A stretch of DNA of 64,000 nt from Pseudoselenomonas ruminantium (GCA_015058655.1 SVBX01000011.1:36426-100425), one strand, 5' to 3'. Shown: positions 9,061-16,681, numbered from the stretch's first letter. The notes: generated by a model not told the origin, from the sequence alone. Numbers and translations are program-made.

Positions 9061-9204
9061 TATCTCAAAAGGTATACCTTATGGGATATGTCTTTTTAAA
9101 GTCAATAACAAAAGATTCGGAATATATTTTCTTGATTTTGCAGGGAGGAAATGATACACTACTAGGAGAATATATATTTCTTAAAAGGTATACCTTTTGA
9201 GATA
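9061..9204. repeat. Perfect 20-bp inverted repeats flanking a 104-bp promoter segment
   Basis: TATCTCAAAAGGTATACCTT at 9061-9080 recurs exactly inverted at 9185-9204. Each copy contains its own near-perfect palindrome (AAAAGGTATACCTTTT at 9183-9198, one mismatch in the left copy), the form expected of a recombinase dimer site around a central dinucleotide. The 104 bases between contain a rightward promoter. The pair begins 37 bases after a serine recombinase gene. It may be an invertible segment, or two subsites of a resolution site, or operators. Confidence 0.85.
9132..9160 (+). promoter_or_regulatory. Predicted sigma-70 promoter inside the inverted-repeat segment
   Basis: TTGATT at 9132-9137 is followed after exactly 17 bases by TACACT at 9155-9160, with TGA directly before it as an extended -10. 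In the present orientation it fires rightward through the right inverted repeat toward the TnpB-like gene at 9241. Confidence 0.5.
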
Positions 9205-9240
9205 ATTCTTCTCTTTTTGTGGTGATGAAATGGGACTGGC

Positions 9241-10635
9241 GTGAAAAAGACATCTGAAGAAATTATTACCAAAACAGTTTGGCAGTACAGCAAGCCGTTG
9301 CCTTCGGAGACCTTGGCTTTCCTGCAGGGGATTGCGGAGGATTACGGCAAGGTCAAGAATTTCGTTTACGGCAGGTACTCCGGCATCAAGAATATGAACC
9401 GATTGGTGCCGGTTTACGATGTGCTGAATGAAATGAGGCATTGCGGCCTGCGGGCCCAGCTGAATTTGCCCGCGGCCTACTATGAGCTGGCGGTGTCGGA
9501 AGCTGTTACGGATATCCGTAGCATGTGGGGCATGCTGAAAAACAAGTTGCGTGACCTCATCAATGCCAACGAGAACCTTTCGGCAGATGACCGCGCTTAT
9601 CTGCGTACTGTTTTGAAGATAAACAGTGTATTTTCCGCCATCTTGAACAGGCAGGAGCATGAACTGCCCAGCAAAGTCGTGGGACTGGAAATAGATGCCA
9701 AGCGGCTGAACAATCTTATATGCCGTCTGGTGAGAAAACATTTGCAGCAACCCAAGACAAACAGCCAGGCAGGGTTCAAGGTCATGCCTGCAGGCTATCG
9801 CTACAAGGAGCAAGGCCTTTACCTGGTGAGCAGGCAGCCGAGGAAGCGGATTTGCATTCCCCTCAGGGACAGCAACACTTCCAGCAGGCAGCTGCATATC
9901 GTCCTCAAAGGGGATATAGCAGTGATTGCCATGCCGGTGGATGTATGTGCCAGGAAGAGCCCGGATGCCCAGAATATCCTTTATGCCTACATAGGCTACA
10001 AGGATATGCTTACTCTGTCCAACGGGCATGTATACGGGGAGAACCTGAACAAACTGGTGACACCTGAGACAGAAAGGCTCTATGAGAAGAACAGGGAGCG
10101 CAGGAAGCAGTATGATGCCTATCGCCAAAGCAAAGAGAATGGGAATCTGAAAAAAGCAGAAAGCATCCTGGCTAATAACCTGGGCAAGGAGAAATACCTC
10201 AGGATCAAGCAGCGGGAGAGGGAAAAGACGGCCAATTATATCAATGCCGAACTGAACCGCCTGCTGCGCGAGGAGAAGCCCTGCCGGATAGTGATAACCA
10301 AGCCCATCCTCAAGGGAGGCAAGAAGCTCTCCTATGCAGCTGCCAACAGGAGGCTCACCAGGAGCTTCAACGGCTATATCCGTGAAAAGCTGGCTTACAA
10401 GTGCCGCCTTCATGGCATCGAGCTGGAGCAGATAAGCCCCTACGCCACAGCGTCCACCTGTTCAGGATGCGGCGGAGAGGGAAAGCGAGAGCAATACGAC
10501 TTCATCTGCGAAAACTGCGGCCTCAAACTTCCCGCAGCCCTGAATACTGCCAGGAATATAGAAAAGCTGGCTGGATTCAAGCCTTCCCCTTTGGGGAAGG
10601 GGGACCGCGAAGCGGTGGATGAGGTTGCGACATAA
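9241..10635 (+). CDS. TnpB-family protein lacking all RuvC catalytic acids (TldR-like)
   Basis: The 464-residue protein has the C-terminal half of TnpB/Cas12-like proteins: an SYAAANRRLTRSFNGY helix, YATASTCSGCG with Cys407/410 and CENCG with Cys423/426 (zinc ribbon), then LNTARNI. At the three RuvC acidic positions it has Tyr250 (AYIGYKD where GIDLGIK is usual), Thr353 (IVITK where IVIED is usual) and Pro431 (LPAALNTARN where DRDxNAARN is usual). It should not cut DNA. Known nuclease-dead TnpB relatives (TldR) act as RNA-guided repressors, and this protein could do the same. The start is GTG with a weak ribosome site. The last 20 residues are read from a REP-like repeat, so the original C-terminus has been replaced. 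Confidence 0.85.
   Translation: MKKTSEEIITKTVWQYSKPLPSETLAFLQGIAEDYGKVKNFVYGRYSGIKNMNRLVPVYDVLNEMRHCGLRAQLNLPAAYYELAVSEAVTDIRSMWGMLKNKLRDLINANENLSADDRAYLRTVLKINSVFSAILNRQEHELPSKVVGLEIDAKRLNNLICRLVRKHLQQPKTNSQAGFKVMPAGYRYKEQGLYLVSRQPRKRICIPLRDSNTSSRQLHIVLKGDIAVIAMPVDVCARKSPDAQNILYAYIGYKDMLTLSNGHVYGENLNKLVTPETERLYEKNRERRKQYDAYRQSKENGNLKKAESILANNLGKEKYLRIKQREREKTANYINAELNRLLREEKPCRIVITKPILKGGKKLSYAAANRRLTRSFNGYIREKLAYKCRLHGIELEQISPYATASTCSGCGGEGKREQYDFICENCGLKLPAALNTARNIEKLAGFKPSPLGKGDREAVDEVAT
10582..10626. repeat. REP-like palindrome forming the 3' end of the TnpB-like gene
   Basis: CCTTCCCC-TTT-GGGGAAGG is followed by the GGGACCGCGAAGCGGTGGATGAGG segment type (CCGC-GAA-GCGG small hairpin), matching the left half of the repeat at 4320-4437. 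It is translated as the end of the TnpB-like protein. Confidence 0.85.
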
Positions 10636-11041
10636 GCGTAAATTTTAACGAATGCAATTAAAGATTAACCCTGCCCAACTTGCGGATAAACAGCCAATAC
10701 CTGTTTCAGCGATCAGCACTGCAAAGCGGACAGTTAATAAAGCCCCGCAAGGGCGAAGCAAAACACGGCCTTATCTGAGGGAACATCCTTTTCTTGTAGG
10801 CCAAGACCGTGGCTTTACACGGAGCGAAGCAGGCGGCTCGCCGTCAGCAGGCACAGGGGTGCCAAGATAATTCATATGATATTTTTATTTGAAAGAGGGG
10901 GGACATACTCTCCAAGGGAAGCTGCATGAGAAAATGGGGAGATGATAGCCCTGTGCAAAGAACTCCTGCAGCCTATTTTATTTGTCAAAACTAAAAGAAA
11001 GATATAAAAGTGTTGGGATTCTATCTGAGAGGGTGAAGCAT
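10636..11041. other. Non-coding stretch between the TnpB-like gene and the truncated gene copy
   Basis: Apart from the candidate structured RNA at 10742-10866, I see no convincing gene. A 72-codon open frame at 10652-10870 runs through the structured RNA and has no family character or ribosome site. GC falls after about 10870. AGAGGGTGA at about 11029-11037 is the ribosome site for the truncated copy at 11042. Confidence 0.6.
10742..10866 (+). ncRNA. Candidate structured RNA (guide-RNA scaffold) downstream of the TnpB-like gene
   Basis: Four short perfect hairpins follow one another: GCCC/GGGC at 10742-10754, CCGTG/CACGG at 10807-10822, GGCG/CGCC at 10832-10842 and GGCA/TGCC at 10850-10863. 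A longer-range stem, GGCCT/AGGCC (10767-10771 with 10798-10802), lies between the first two. TnpB guide RNAs normally sit at and beyond the 3' end of tnpB and end where the guide begins, so any guide would start near 10864. There is no recognised family match. This is an inference from position and foldability. Confidence 0.4.
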
Positions 11042-11749
11042 ATGGCGCTAAAAAATAGACTCTTATCCAAACTGAAATCCACCTATGTAACCATGAATAT
11101 GGCAGCCTCTGCTCACCCTCAGAAGATGCATCCCGTGTATCGCAATCTGGTGGAGGCCAGGACCCTGTGCCAGCAGGGGATGACGGAAAGCAACTTTGCC
11201 AAGTACGAAGAAATCTATGACGGCCTCATCATGGCTATCAAGCAGGTGCTCGATGGAGCGGCTGGTAGCGACACGCAGGAAATCGTGAATCTCTGCAAGG
11301 AGCTCTTGCAGCATATTGTGATGGAAACCACCAAAGAAAAGAATTTCAAAAAAGAGATGGTGTTCCTGCCGTATAAGGCCAGCATGTGGGATTCGCTGGA
11401 GAGTGTATGGCGGGCAGCTTATGAAGATAAAGATAACTGCTTGGCTTATGTGATTCCTATTCCTTATTGCGACAGGAATCCGGATGGGACAGCTAAAGAG
11501 TGGCATTGCGAGAGGGATTTGTTCCCTAAGGATGTGCCCACTTTGGATTGGCAGGAAGTGGATTTGAAGACCATGCATCCTGATGTGATTTTTTTCCATT
11601 ACCCGTATGACGACTGCAATCAATTTAACCGCAATTCAATACAATTACGAAAATTAGGTGCATGCCCGAAACCCCTTGAAACAAGAGGCTTCGGGGATTC
11701 AGCTAATTTTGAATCTGACACATTGTATCAAATAAGCAACCAATTATGA
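11042..11749 (+). pseudogene. 3'-truncated copy of the glycosyltransferase gene at 12005
   Basis: The first 193 or so residues are closely similar to the N-terminus of the 828-residue protein that follows. A stretch of about 80 residues, from KKEMVFLPYKAS to KTMHPDVI, is identical. Similarity stops at about base 11622, where the sequence changes to an unrelated AT-rich palindromic segment that supplies a 42-codon tail before the stop. It lacks most of the catalytic GT-B region and all of the propeller. The ATG at 11042 follows GAGGGTGA; the frame is open to 10982. It is probably a duplication remnant, though a short N-terminal protein could still be made. Confidence 0.8.
11650..11710. repeat. 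Nested hairpin at the truncation point
   Basis: An outer pair AAAATTAG/CTAATTTT (11650-11657 and 11703-11710) encloses an inner 14-base stem, 11665-11678 with 11682-11695, that has two wobble pairs and a 3-base loop. It begins about 30 bases after the gene copy loses similarity to its parent. It may be the end of a mobile element or a terminator-like structure. Confidence 0.65.
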
Positions 11750-11766
11750 CAGTGCAGACCAGGCTT

Positions 11767-11857
11767 GGGTGCAAATGGGTGCATTTTGGGTGCAACGGGT
11801 GCATCTTGGGTGCAAATTGGTGCACCCGGGTGCAAATGGGTGCATTTGGGTGCACCC
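11767..11857. repeat. Nine-copy minisatellite of GGTGCA at about 10-bp period
   Basis: GGTGCA occurs nine times, with spacings of 10, 11, 9, 11, 10, 10, 10 and 10 bases, mostly as GGGTGCA followed by AA/TT/CC. The copies are direct and in one orientation. There are no spacers of CRISPR length. The period is close to one DNA helical turn. Confidence 0.9.
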
Positions 11858-11905
11858 ACCCCAAAAAGCATACTGAGATTGTATGAGATAGTATGTGTCC
11901 ATTAG

Positions 11906-11954
11906 CCTTCCCCTATGGGGAAGGTGGCAGACCGAAGGTCTGACGGATGAGGTT
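11906..11954. repeat. REP-like palindrome upstream of the 12005 gene
   Basis: CCTTCCCC-TAT-GGGGAAGG is followed by a second hairpin (CAGACC-GAAG-GTCTG) and GGATGAGGTT. It shares the head and tail with the repeats at 4320 and 10582 but has a different middle hairpin. It ends 50 bases before the gene start. Confidence 0.85.
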
Positions 11955-12004
11955 TTCGTAGCCTTACCAATTAGTGAGAAAAATATTTCCAGGAGGCGAA
12001 CCCC

Positions 12005-14491
12005 ATGGCCATCAAAAGCAGGCTCCTATCTAAGTTGAAATTTATATACATGACCACAACCATGGCAGCCACCGCTCATCCACAGAAGCTGCGCCCTGTG
12101 CTTCACAATCTGGAGGAGGCCAGGGAACTCTGTCAGCAGGGACTGACCGAGAGCAATTATGCCAAATACGGTGAAGTGTATGATGGCGTTATCATGGCTA
12201 TCAAGCAGATACTCTCCGGGGAAGCCGGAAAAGATGCTGGGGAGATTGTGGGGCTCTGCAGGGAACTCCTGGAGCATATTATGGCCGAGACTGGCAAGGA
12301 GGAACACTTCAAAAAAGAGATGGTGTTCTTGCCGTATAAGGCCAGCATGTGGGATTCGCTGGAAAGTGTATGGCGGGCAGCGTATGAGGATAAGGATAAC
12401 TGCCTTGCTTATGTGATACCTATTCCTTATTGCGACAGGAATCCGGATGGAACTGCTAAAGAGTGGCACTGCGAGAGGGATTTGTTCCCCAAGGATGTGC
12501 CTACTTTGGACTGGCAGGAAGTAGATCTGAAGACCATGCACCCAGACGTGATATGCTACCACTACCCGTATGATAACTGCAACAGAGTTACCAGCCAAAG
12601 TGAAGAATACTACAGTAGTAATTTGAAGGAATGTGCGGATAAGCTGGTTTATATTCCTTATTTTGTGCTTCCAGAGTTGGAGTTTGACTATGATGACCCA
12701 GATAAGATAGATGAAATACGGGAAAATGAGGATGATTTTGCAAATGTCATACTCGAACCAGGGGTGACAAATGCAGATTATGTCATTGTTCAATCTGAGG
12801 CTATTAAAAAGATTTATGTCAATGTTTTGAGTAGATATACTTATGCTACAAATGATTACTGGGAGAAACATGTTTTAGGATTGGGTTCACCGAAACTTGA
12901 TAAGGTATCCGTAAGCACAAAAGAGGAATATGATTTACCAGAGCGATGGAAAGAGATCATAGCTGGCAAGAGGACTGTTCTTTATAATACTGGTTTATCA
13001 ACCATGCTTAAGTATACAAAGTCTTATCTTGAGAAGGTACGTTCAGTATTAAGTGCTTTCAAGTCTCAAAAAGATTTGGCACTTTGGTGGCGTCCACATC
13101 CATTGTTGCGTTCTACATTTCATTCTATGCACCCTGAGCTTTTGGCAGAGTATGAAAGCATAGTCAATGCTTATATTCGAGAAAGCTGGGGAATATATGA
13201 TGATACAGTTGAACTGGATAGGGCTGTAACTTATACGGATGCATTGTATGGGGATTGGAGTAGCGTAGAACAATTGTACCGAGAGGTTGATAAACCAGTA
13301 TTTAGGCAAGAAATTGAATATAAAATCCCTGAAATAGAGTTTGATGAATATTTGACTTTTACAGATGCCATGTGGGATGGTGATGAGCTGATTTTTTCAG
13401 CATGGAATGCTAATGGAATTTTTTCTTTTAATGTCAGGACAGAGCGGACAGAATTATTGAAGTTTCTGCCAGCTAAATTGAATATAAAGTCTTTATTTTG
13501 CAGAATGGAGAAGGTTAACTCCAAACTATACTTTATTCCTACCAATGAAGAGTTCATACTGATTTTTGATAAGGAAAAAGAAGTGTGGGAGAAAGTATTT
13601 ATTGATGATGGAAAACTAGGAGACTCGAGGGCAAGATTTACTGATGCATATAGGTTTGGTAATACAATATGGTTGAAACCTTATTTCTCGCATGCAATAG
13701 TATCTTATTCGATAGATGATGGGGAGTTGACATATTACTCTGAGTGGTATAAGGAATTGGAACCGTATATCGATGAAGATAATAATTCGCCAAAGTTTGG
13801 GGCGGGGTCAAAGTCAGATGATGCTTTCTATTTTCCATTAGTTCAAGCAAATAAGGTTGTTATGTTTGATATTTTGTCAAGAGCACATAGAATCATAAGC
13901 ATTGGCAATGATGATGATTCTATTCTGAATGTTCGGTATTACGATAATAAACTCTACTGTTATACCACTCATGATGATTTACTTATTTATAATCTGGGGA
14001 CGAATGAAATTAATAGAAAGAATAGTGTCTTCCATCAGCTGGTAGAGTCGGTGGGAATGGTAGTAAAGAACGGTTTTATGTGGATTTTTTCGTGCAGGAA
14101 GGATATGTATGCAAAAGTCAGCATAAGCGATTTTTCTACAGAAATTATAAAAGATTACTGTGATGGAATGGATATTGGCTATCCTAATATTGTAATAAAG
14201 GATAATATGATATATCTTTATCCTAATAAAGCTGAGTATATATTTGTAGTAGATAATATCAGCAATGATGTAAAAAAGATTACTGTTCCTATGCCAAAAG
14301 GGTATGGAATTGAGTGGGAGAAGAAGATGGTCGAGCAGTTCCCTTTGAGAGAAATGAATGAATTGAAATTACTGAAGAAAATGATTAAAGGGCATAAAGA
14401 CGATTTAAAATATGATGATATAAAGAATAATGCTGGAAACAATATTTACAAAGAAGTGTTGTGCCATATGCAAACAGGGAGGAGTGCATAG
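12005..14491 (+). CDS. Putative CDP-glycerol glycerophosphotransferase-like protein fused to a beta-propeller
   Basis: The 828-residue protein has an N-terminal helical region (1-90), then a region with FLPYKASMWDSLESV and ALWWRPHPLL that resembles CDP-glycerol glycerophosphotransferase/GT-B enzymes. From about 450 to 770 it carries about seven repeats of roughly 45 residues (for example TFTDAMWDGDELIFSAW and TDAYRFGNTIWLKPYF) that look like propeller blades. Its likely role is transfer of a polyol phosphate or sugar in surface-glycan synthesis; the propeller may bind glycan. AGGAGG precedes the ATG. GC content drops sharply after about base 12600, inside the gene, which suggests a recombinational join. 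Substrate is unknown. Confidence 0.65.
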   Translation: MAIKSRLLSKLKFIYMTTTMAATAHPQKLRPVLHNLEEARELCQQGLTESNYAKYGEVYDGVIMAIKQILSGEAGKDAGEIVGLCRELLEHIMAETGKEEHFKKEMVFLPYKASMWDSLESVWRAAYEDKDNCLAYVIPIPYCDRNPDGTAKEWHCERDLFPKDVPTLDWQEVDLKTMHPDVICYHYPYDNCNRVTSQSEEYYSSNLKECADKLVYIPYFVLPELEFDYDDPDKIDEIRENEDDFANVILEPGVTNADYVIVQSEAIKKIYVNVLSRYTYATNDYWEKHVLGLGSPKLDKVSVSTKEEYDLPERWKEIIAGKRTVLYNTGLSTMLKYTKSYLEKVRSVLSAFKSQKDLALWWRPHPLLRSTFHSMHPELLAEYESIVNAYIRESWGIYDDTVELDRAVTYTDALYGDWSSVEQLYREVDKPVFRQEIEYKIPEIEFDEYLTFTDAMWDGDELIFSAWNANGIFSFNVRTERTELLKFLPAKLNIKSLFCRMEKVNSKLYFIPTNEEFILIFDKEKEVWEKVFIDDGKLGDSRARFTDAYRFGNTIWLKPYFSHAIVSYSIDDGELTYYSEWYKELEPYIDEDNNSPKFGAGSKSDDAFYFPLVQANKVVMFDILSRAHRIISIGNDDDSILNVRYYDNKLYCYTTHDDLLIYNLGTNEINRKNSVFHQLVESVGMVVKNGFMWIFSCRKDMYAKVSISDFSTEIIKDYCDGMDIGYPNIVIKDNMIYLYPNKAEYIFVVDNISNDVKKITVPMPKGYGIEWEKKMVEQFPLREMNELKLLKKMIKGHKDDLKYDDIKNNAGNNIYKEVLCHMQTGRSA

Positions 14492-15237
14492 TGAAGGTAG
14501 TTGATGCAGTATGGGAATTAAGAAACCTTGGTAAGAGAACCATAGAAGTGAAGCTAGAGAAAAAAGATTTTTCTCGTGAACCAGTGGAAGTATATGCAGA
14601 CATTGAAGATGCGGAGAAGATTTATCATGCTGAATACACCGTCGTAAAGATGAAGACCGGATATCCGCAGGTTGGATGGGAATTACAGAAGAATGGCTTT
14701 TGGCATGTAGAAACACAGATTTGTTTACGTGCATTTTATGATGATGTAAAAAGTTGTGTTTTTCAATATGAGCAGCTTTACTCAGGTGCTGAACAAAAAA
14801 CTATTGATACATATGATGATGTAACATACATAAAAAATGAGATAGAAAAGGGGATATTTTCAACGGATAGAATTGCTCTAGATCCATTTTGGGGGATAAA
14901 GGTTGCAAATCATAGGTATGCTAATTGGGTGGAAGATGAATATAAACGTGGCAGTGAGCTGTCTTATATATCTGTAGAAGGTAAGAATGTTGGATTTGTT
15001 TTACATCGTATAGAGAATAAAGTACGTAATGCGTTATTGACGGGGGTATTTCCGCAGTTTAGGAGTGGTAACTATGGTGCGTTTGTATTGTATGCAGGAA
15101 GCGCTTCAATGATAAAAAAAAACATAAAAGTATCATATGGAGATGTTTCTTCTAATAACCCCGCTATACTTGCGTTAAATGAAATGTTTGGAAGTAGGGT
15201 AAGATTTATGTATGATGTGTATACACGCCATAAATGA
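14491..15237 (+). CDS. GNAT-type acyltransferase, WecD/RffC-like
   Basis: The protein has 248 residues from a GTG at 14491 that overlaps the previous stop and follows GGGAGGAG. The C-terminal half has a GNAT-like layout and resembles dTDP-fucosamine acetyltransferase WecD: DPFWGIKVANHRYANWVEDE, then ISVEGKNVGFVLHR, then NNPAILALNEMFGSRVRFMYDVYTRH. WecD acetylates the 4-amino group of a dTDP-4-amino-4,6-dideoxyhexose. A WecE-like aminotransferase and a WecF-like transferase lie downstream. Because an acyl-assembly cluster follows directly, the donor here could be a longer acyl group than acetyl; that is an inference. Confidence 0.65.
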   Translation: MKVVDAVWELRNLGKRTIEVKLEKKDFSREPVEVYADIEDAEKIYHAEYTVVKMKTGYPQVGWELQKNGFWHVETQICLRAFYDDVKSCVFQYEQLYSGAEQKTIDTYDDVTYIKNEIEKGIFSTDRIALDPFWGIKVANHRYANWVEDEYKRGSELSYISVEGKNVGFVLHRIENKVRNALLTGVFPQFRSGNYGAFVLYAGSASMIKKNIKVSYGDVSSNNPAILALNEMFGSRVRFMYDVYTRHK

Positions 15238-15410
15238 TGTGGGGGCTAAAAGTCAAATTGTGTACTATATGCCACAGGATGATGTGATTTTACTTTAGAA
15301 ATTAGCACAATATATTGTTTAGCTTGAGTGAAGAAGTTACTTTTACCCCTTACGTCATAAGATTTTATATTAGTTTGGACGAAGGAGTACCGGATAAGGA
15401 GTTTTGTAAC

Positions 15411-15635
15411 ATGAGCGAGAAAGATTTTATTGAAAAAATGGTTGAACTTATGGACACGGAGCAGGAAGTTGCACTGACAACAAAGCTGGAGGATATAGAG
15501 GAATGGGATTCCCTGAGTTATGTTGCCTTTCTAGCAATGTGTAATGGCATTTCTTCTAGAAGAATAATGCCGAAGGAAGTGAAGGCGGCAACCACAATCA
15601 ATGATTTATATGAGCTTATAAAAGGTGAAGCGTGA
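15411..15635 (+). CDS. Acyl carrier protein (first of two)
   Basis: This 74-residue acidic protein has the carrier motif EEWDSLSYVAFL, whose Ser is the expected phosphopantetheine attachment site. The ATG at 15411 follows AAGGAG; the frame is open from 15315, but that would give an unusual extension. Its stop overlaps the next start (ATGA), so it is coupled to the KASIII gene and probably carries its substrate. It is divergent from the housekeeping AcpP (no DSLD/TVEL pattern). Confidence 0.85.
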   Translation: MSEKDFIEKMVELMDTEQEVALTTKLEDIEEWDSLSYVAFLAMCNGISSRRIMPKEVKAATTINDLYELIKGEA

Positions 15636-16681
15636 TGATTGTAAGGCTTAATTATTTGCACATCGTTGCTCTTACTGTTACAGTCTCTAGCAATATTATT
15701 CCAGTGTCTGAACGATGTGCAGAGCTTTTTTCGCCCAATAAAATTAGACGCTTAGTGAAACAAACAGGTGTAGAATCGTTGAGTATAGTACGGGGGGGCG
15801 TTTGTGCATCTGATATGTGCTATGATGCCGCAGAGCGTTTGTTTGCAGCTGGTGAGGCTAAACGTGAAGAAATAGGTGCCATTATTTTCCTTTCACAGAC
15901 ACCTGACTATATAAATCCGGCTACTAGCTATTTGTTGCAGGCAAGATTAGATTTATCAGATGATGTTATAGCTTTGGATGTTAACCTGGGATGTTCAGGA
16001 TATGTTTATGGCCTTTACTTGGCAGCAACTATGCTTGCAAATATGCCAGAAGGACGGAAAGTTCTCCTTTGTTGCGGCGACAGTGGCAGCAGCCTGATAC
16101 ATCCTCAAGATACATCGACAATGCCCATAATGGGAGACGCAGGTGCAGCTACTATCATTGACAAGGGGATGCAGTCGAAAAAGAATGCATATTTTGCTTT
16201 CAACAGTTTTGGCAAGTTGGCAAACGCTCTTAAGATACCGCGAGGTGGAGCCAGAGCTGTCAACTTGACGGAAAATGAACATCTTAGCCTGGACAGGGAC
16301 AACTATACTGTCATGGATGGCATGGCTATAATGGATTTCTCTTTGACAGAAGCACCCCGGAATATACGCGAATTACTGACTGAGGCAAAAGCAGATGTTG
16401 ATGAAATAGATTTAGCGGTCTTTCACCAGGCAAATAAAATAATAGTGCGTTCACTTGGTGAAGAGCTTGGCTTTCCAGAGGAGAAAGTTCCATGGGGAGT
16501 GGCACGTATTGGCAATTCTAATTCATCATCTATACCTGCTTGTCTGGCAGAGATGAAAAGGCAGGGCGTATATCATGGCTATGGACAAGTATTGCTGTCA
16601 GGTTTTGGCGTAGGCTTATCTGTTGCCTCAACGTTGCTGAATATTTCGGATTTACATATCCTGGAGACAAAAGAAATATGA
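15635..16681 (+). CDS. 3-oxoacyl-ACP synthase III family protein (first of two)
   Basis: The 348-residue thiolase-fold enzyme should condense an acyl starter with malonyl-ACP. The KASIII triad is visible: Cys120 in NLGCSGYVYG, His264 in VFHQANKII, and Asn in ARIGNSNSSSIP. The glycine-rich end LLSGFGVGLSVAS is typical. The N-terminus is somewhat short and lacks the usual Gly-Tyr-x-P start. It sits between an ACP and an SDR, coupled to both by ATGA overlaps. It belongs with the FabH-like enzymes of secondary pathways; substrate unknown. Confidence 0.88.
   Translation: MIVRLNYLHIVALTVTVSSNIIPVSERCAELFSPNKIRRLVKQTGVESLSIVRGGVCASDMCYDAAERLFAAGEAKREEIGAIIFLSQTPDYINPATSYLLQARLDLSDDVIALDVNLGCSGYVYGLYLAATMLANMPEGRKVLLCCGDSGSSLIHPQDTSTMPIMGDAGAATIIDKGMQSKKNAYFAFNSFGKLANALKIPRGGARAVNLTENEHLSLDRDNYTVMDGMAIMDFSLTEAPRNIRELLTEAKADVDEIDLAVFHQANKIIVRSLGEELGFPEEKVPWGVARIGNSNSSSIPACLAEMKRQGVYHGYGQVLLSGFGVGLSVASTLLNISDLHILETKEI

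Noticed and set aside
9181..10413. A 410-codon open frame on the minus strand opposite the TnpB-like gene
   Set aside because: The plus-strand protein has clear TnpB motifs, and the minus-strand frame shows none.
8407..10635. Intact IS607 element (serine transposase plus TnpB)
   Set aside because: IS607 TnpA has its DNA-binding domain first, but this recombinase has the catalytic domain first. The TnpB lacks its catalytic acids and no matching element ends were found.
10652..10870. A 72-codon plus-strand frame downstream of the TnpB-like gene
   Set aside because: It runs through consecutive hairpins, has no ribosome site and no protein family character; a structured RNA explains the sequence better.
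11767..11857. CRISPR array
   Set aside because: Repeats are 6-7 bases at a 10-base period with no unique spacers and no cas genes nearby.
15100..15150. A possible target for the putative guide after 10864 (a partial match to the CATATGATA region on the minus strand)
   Set aside because: The match is short, AT-rich, inside a coding region, and expected by chance.
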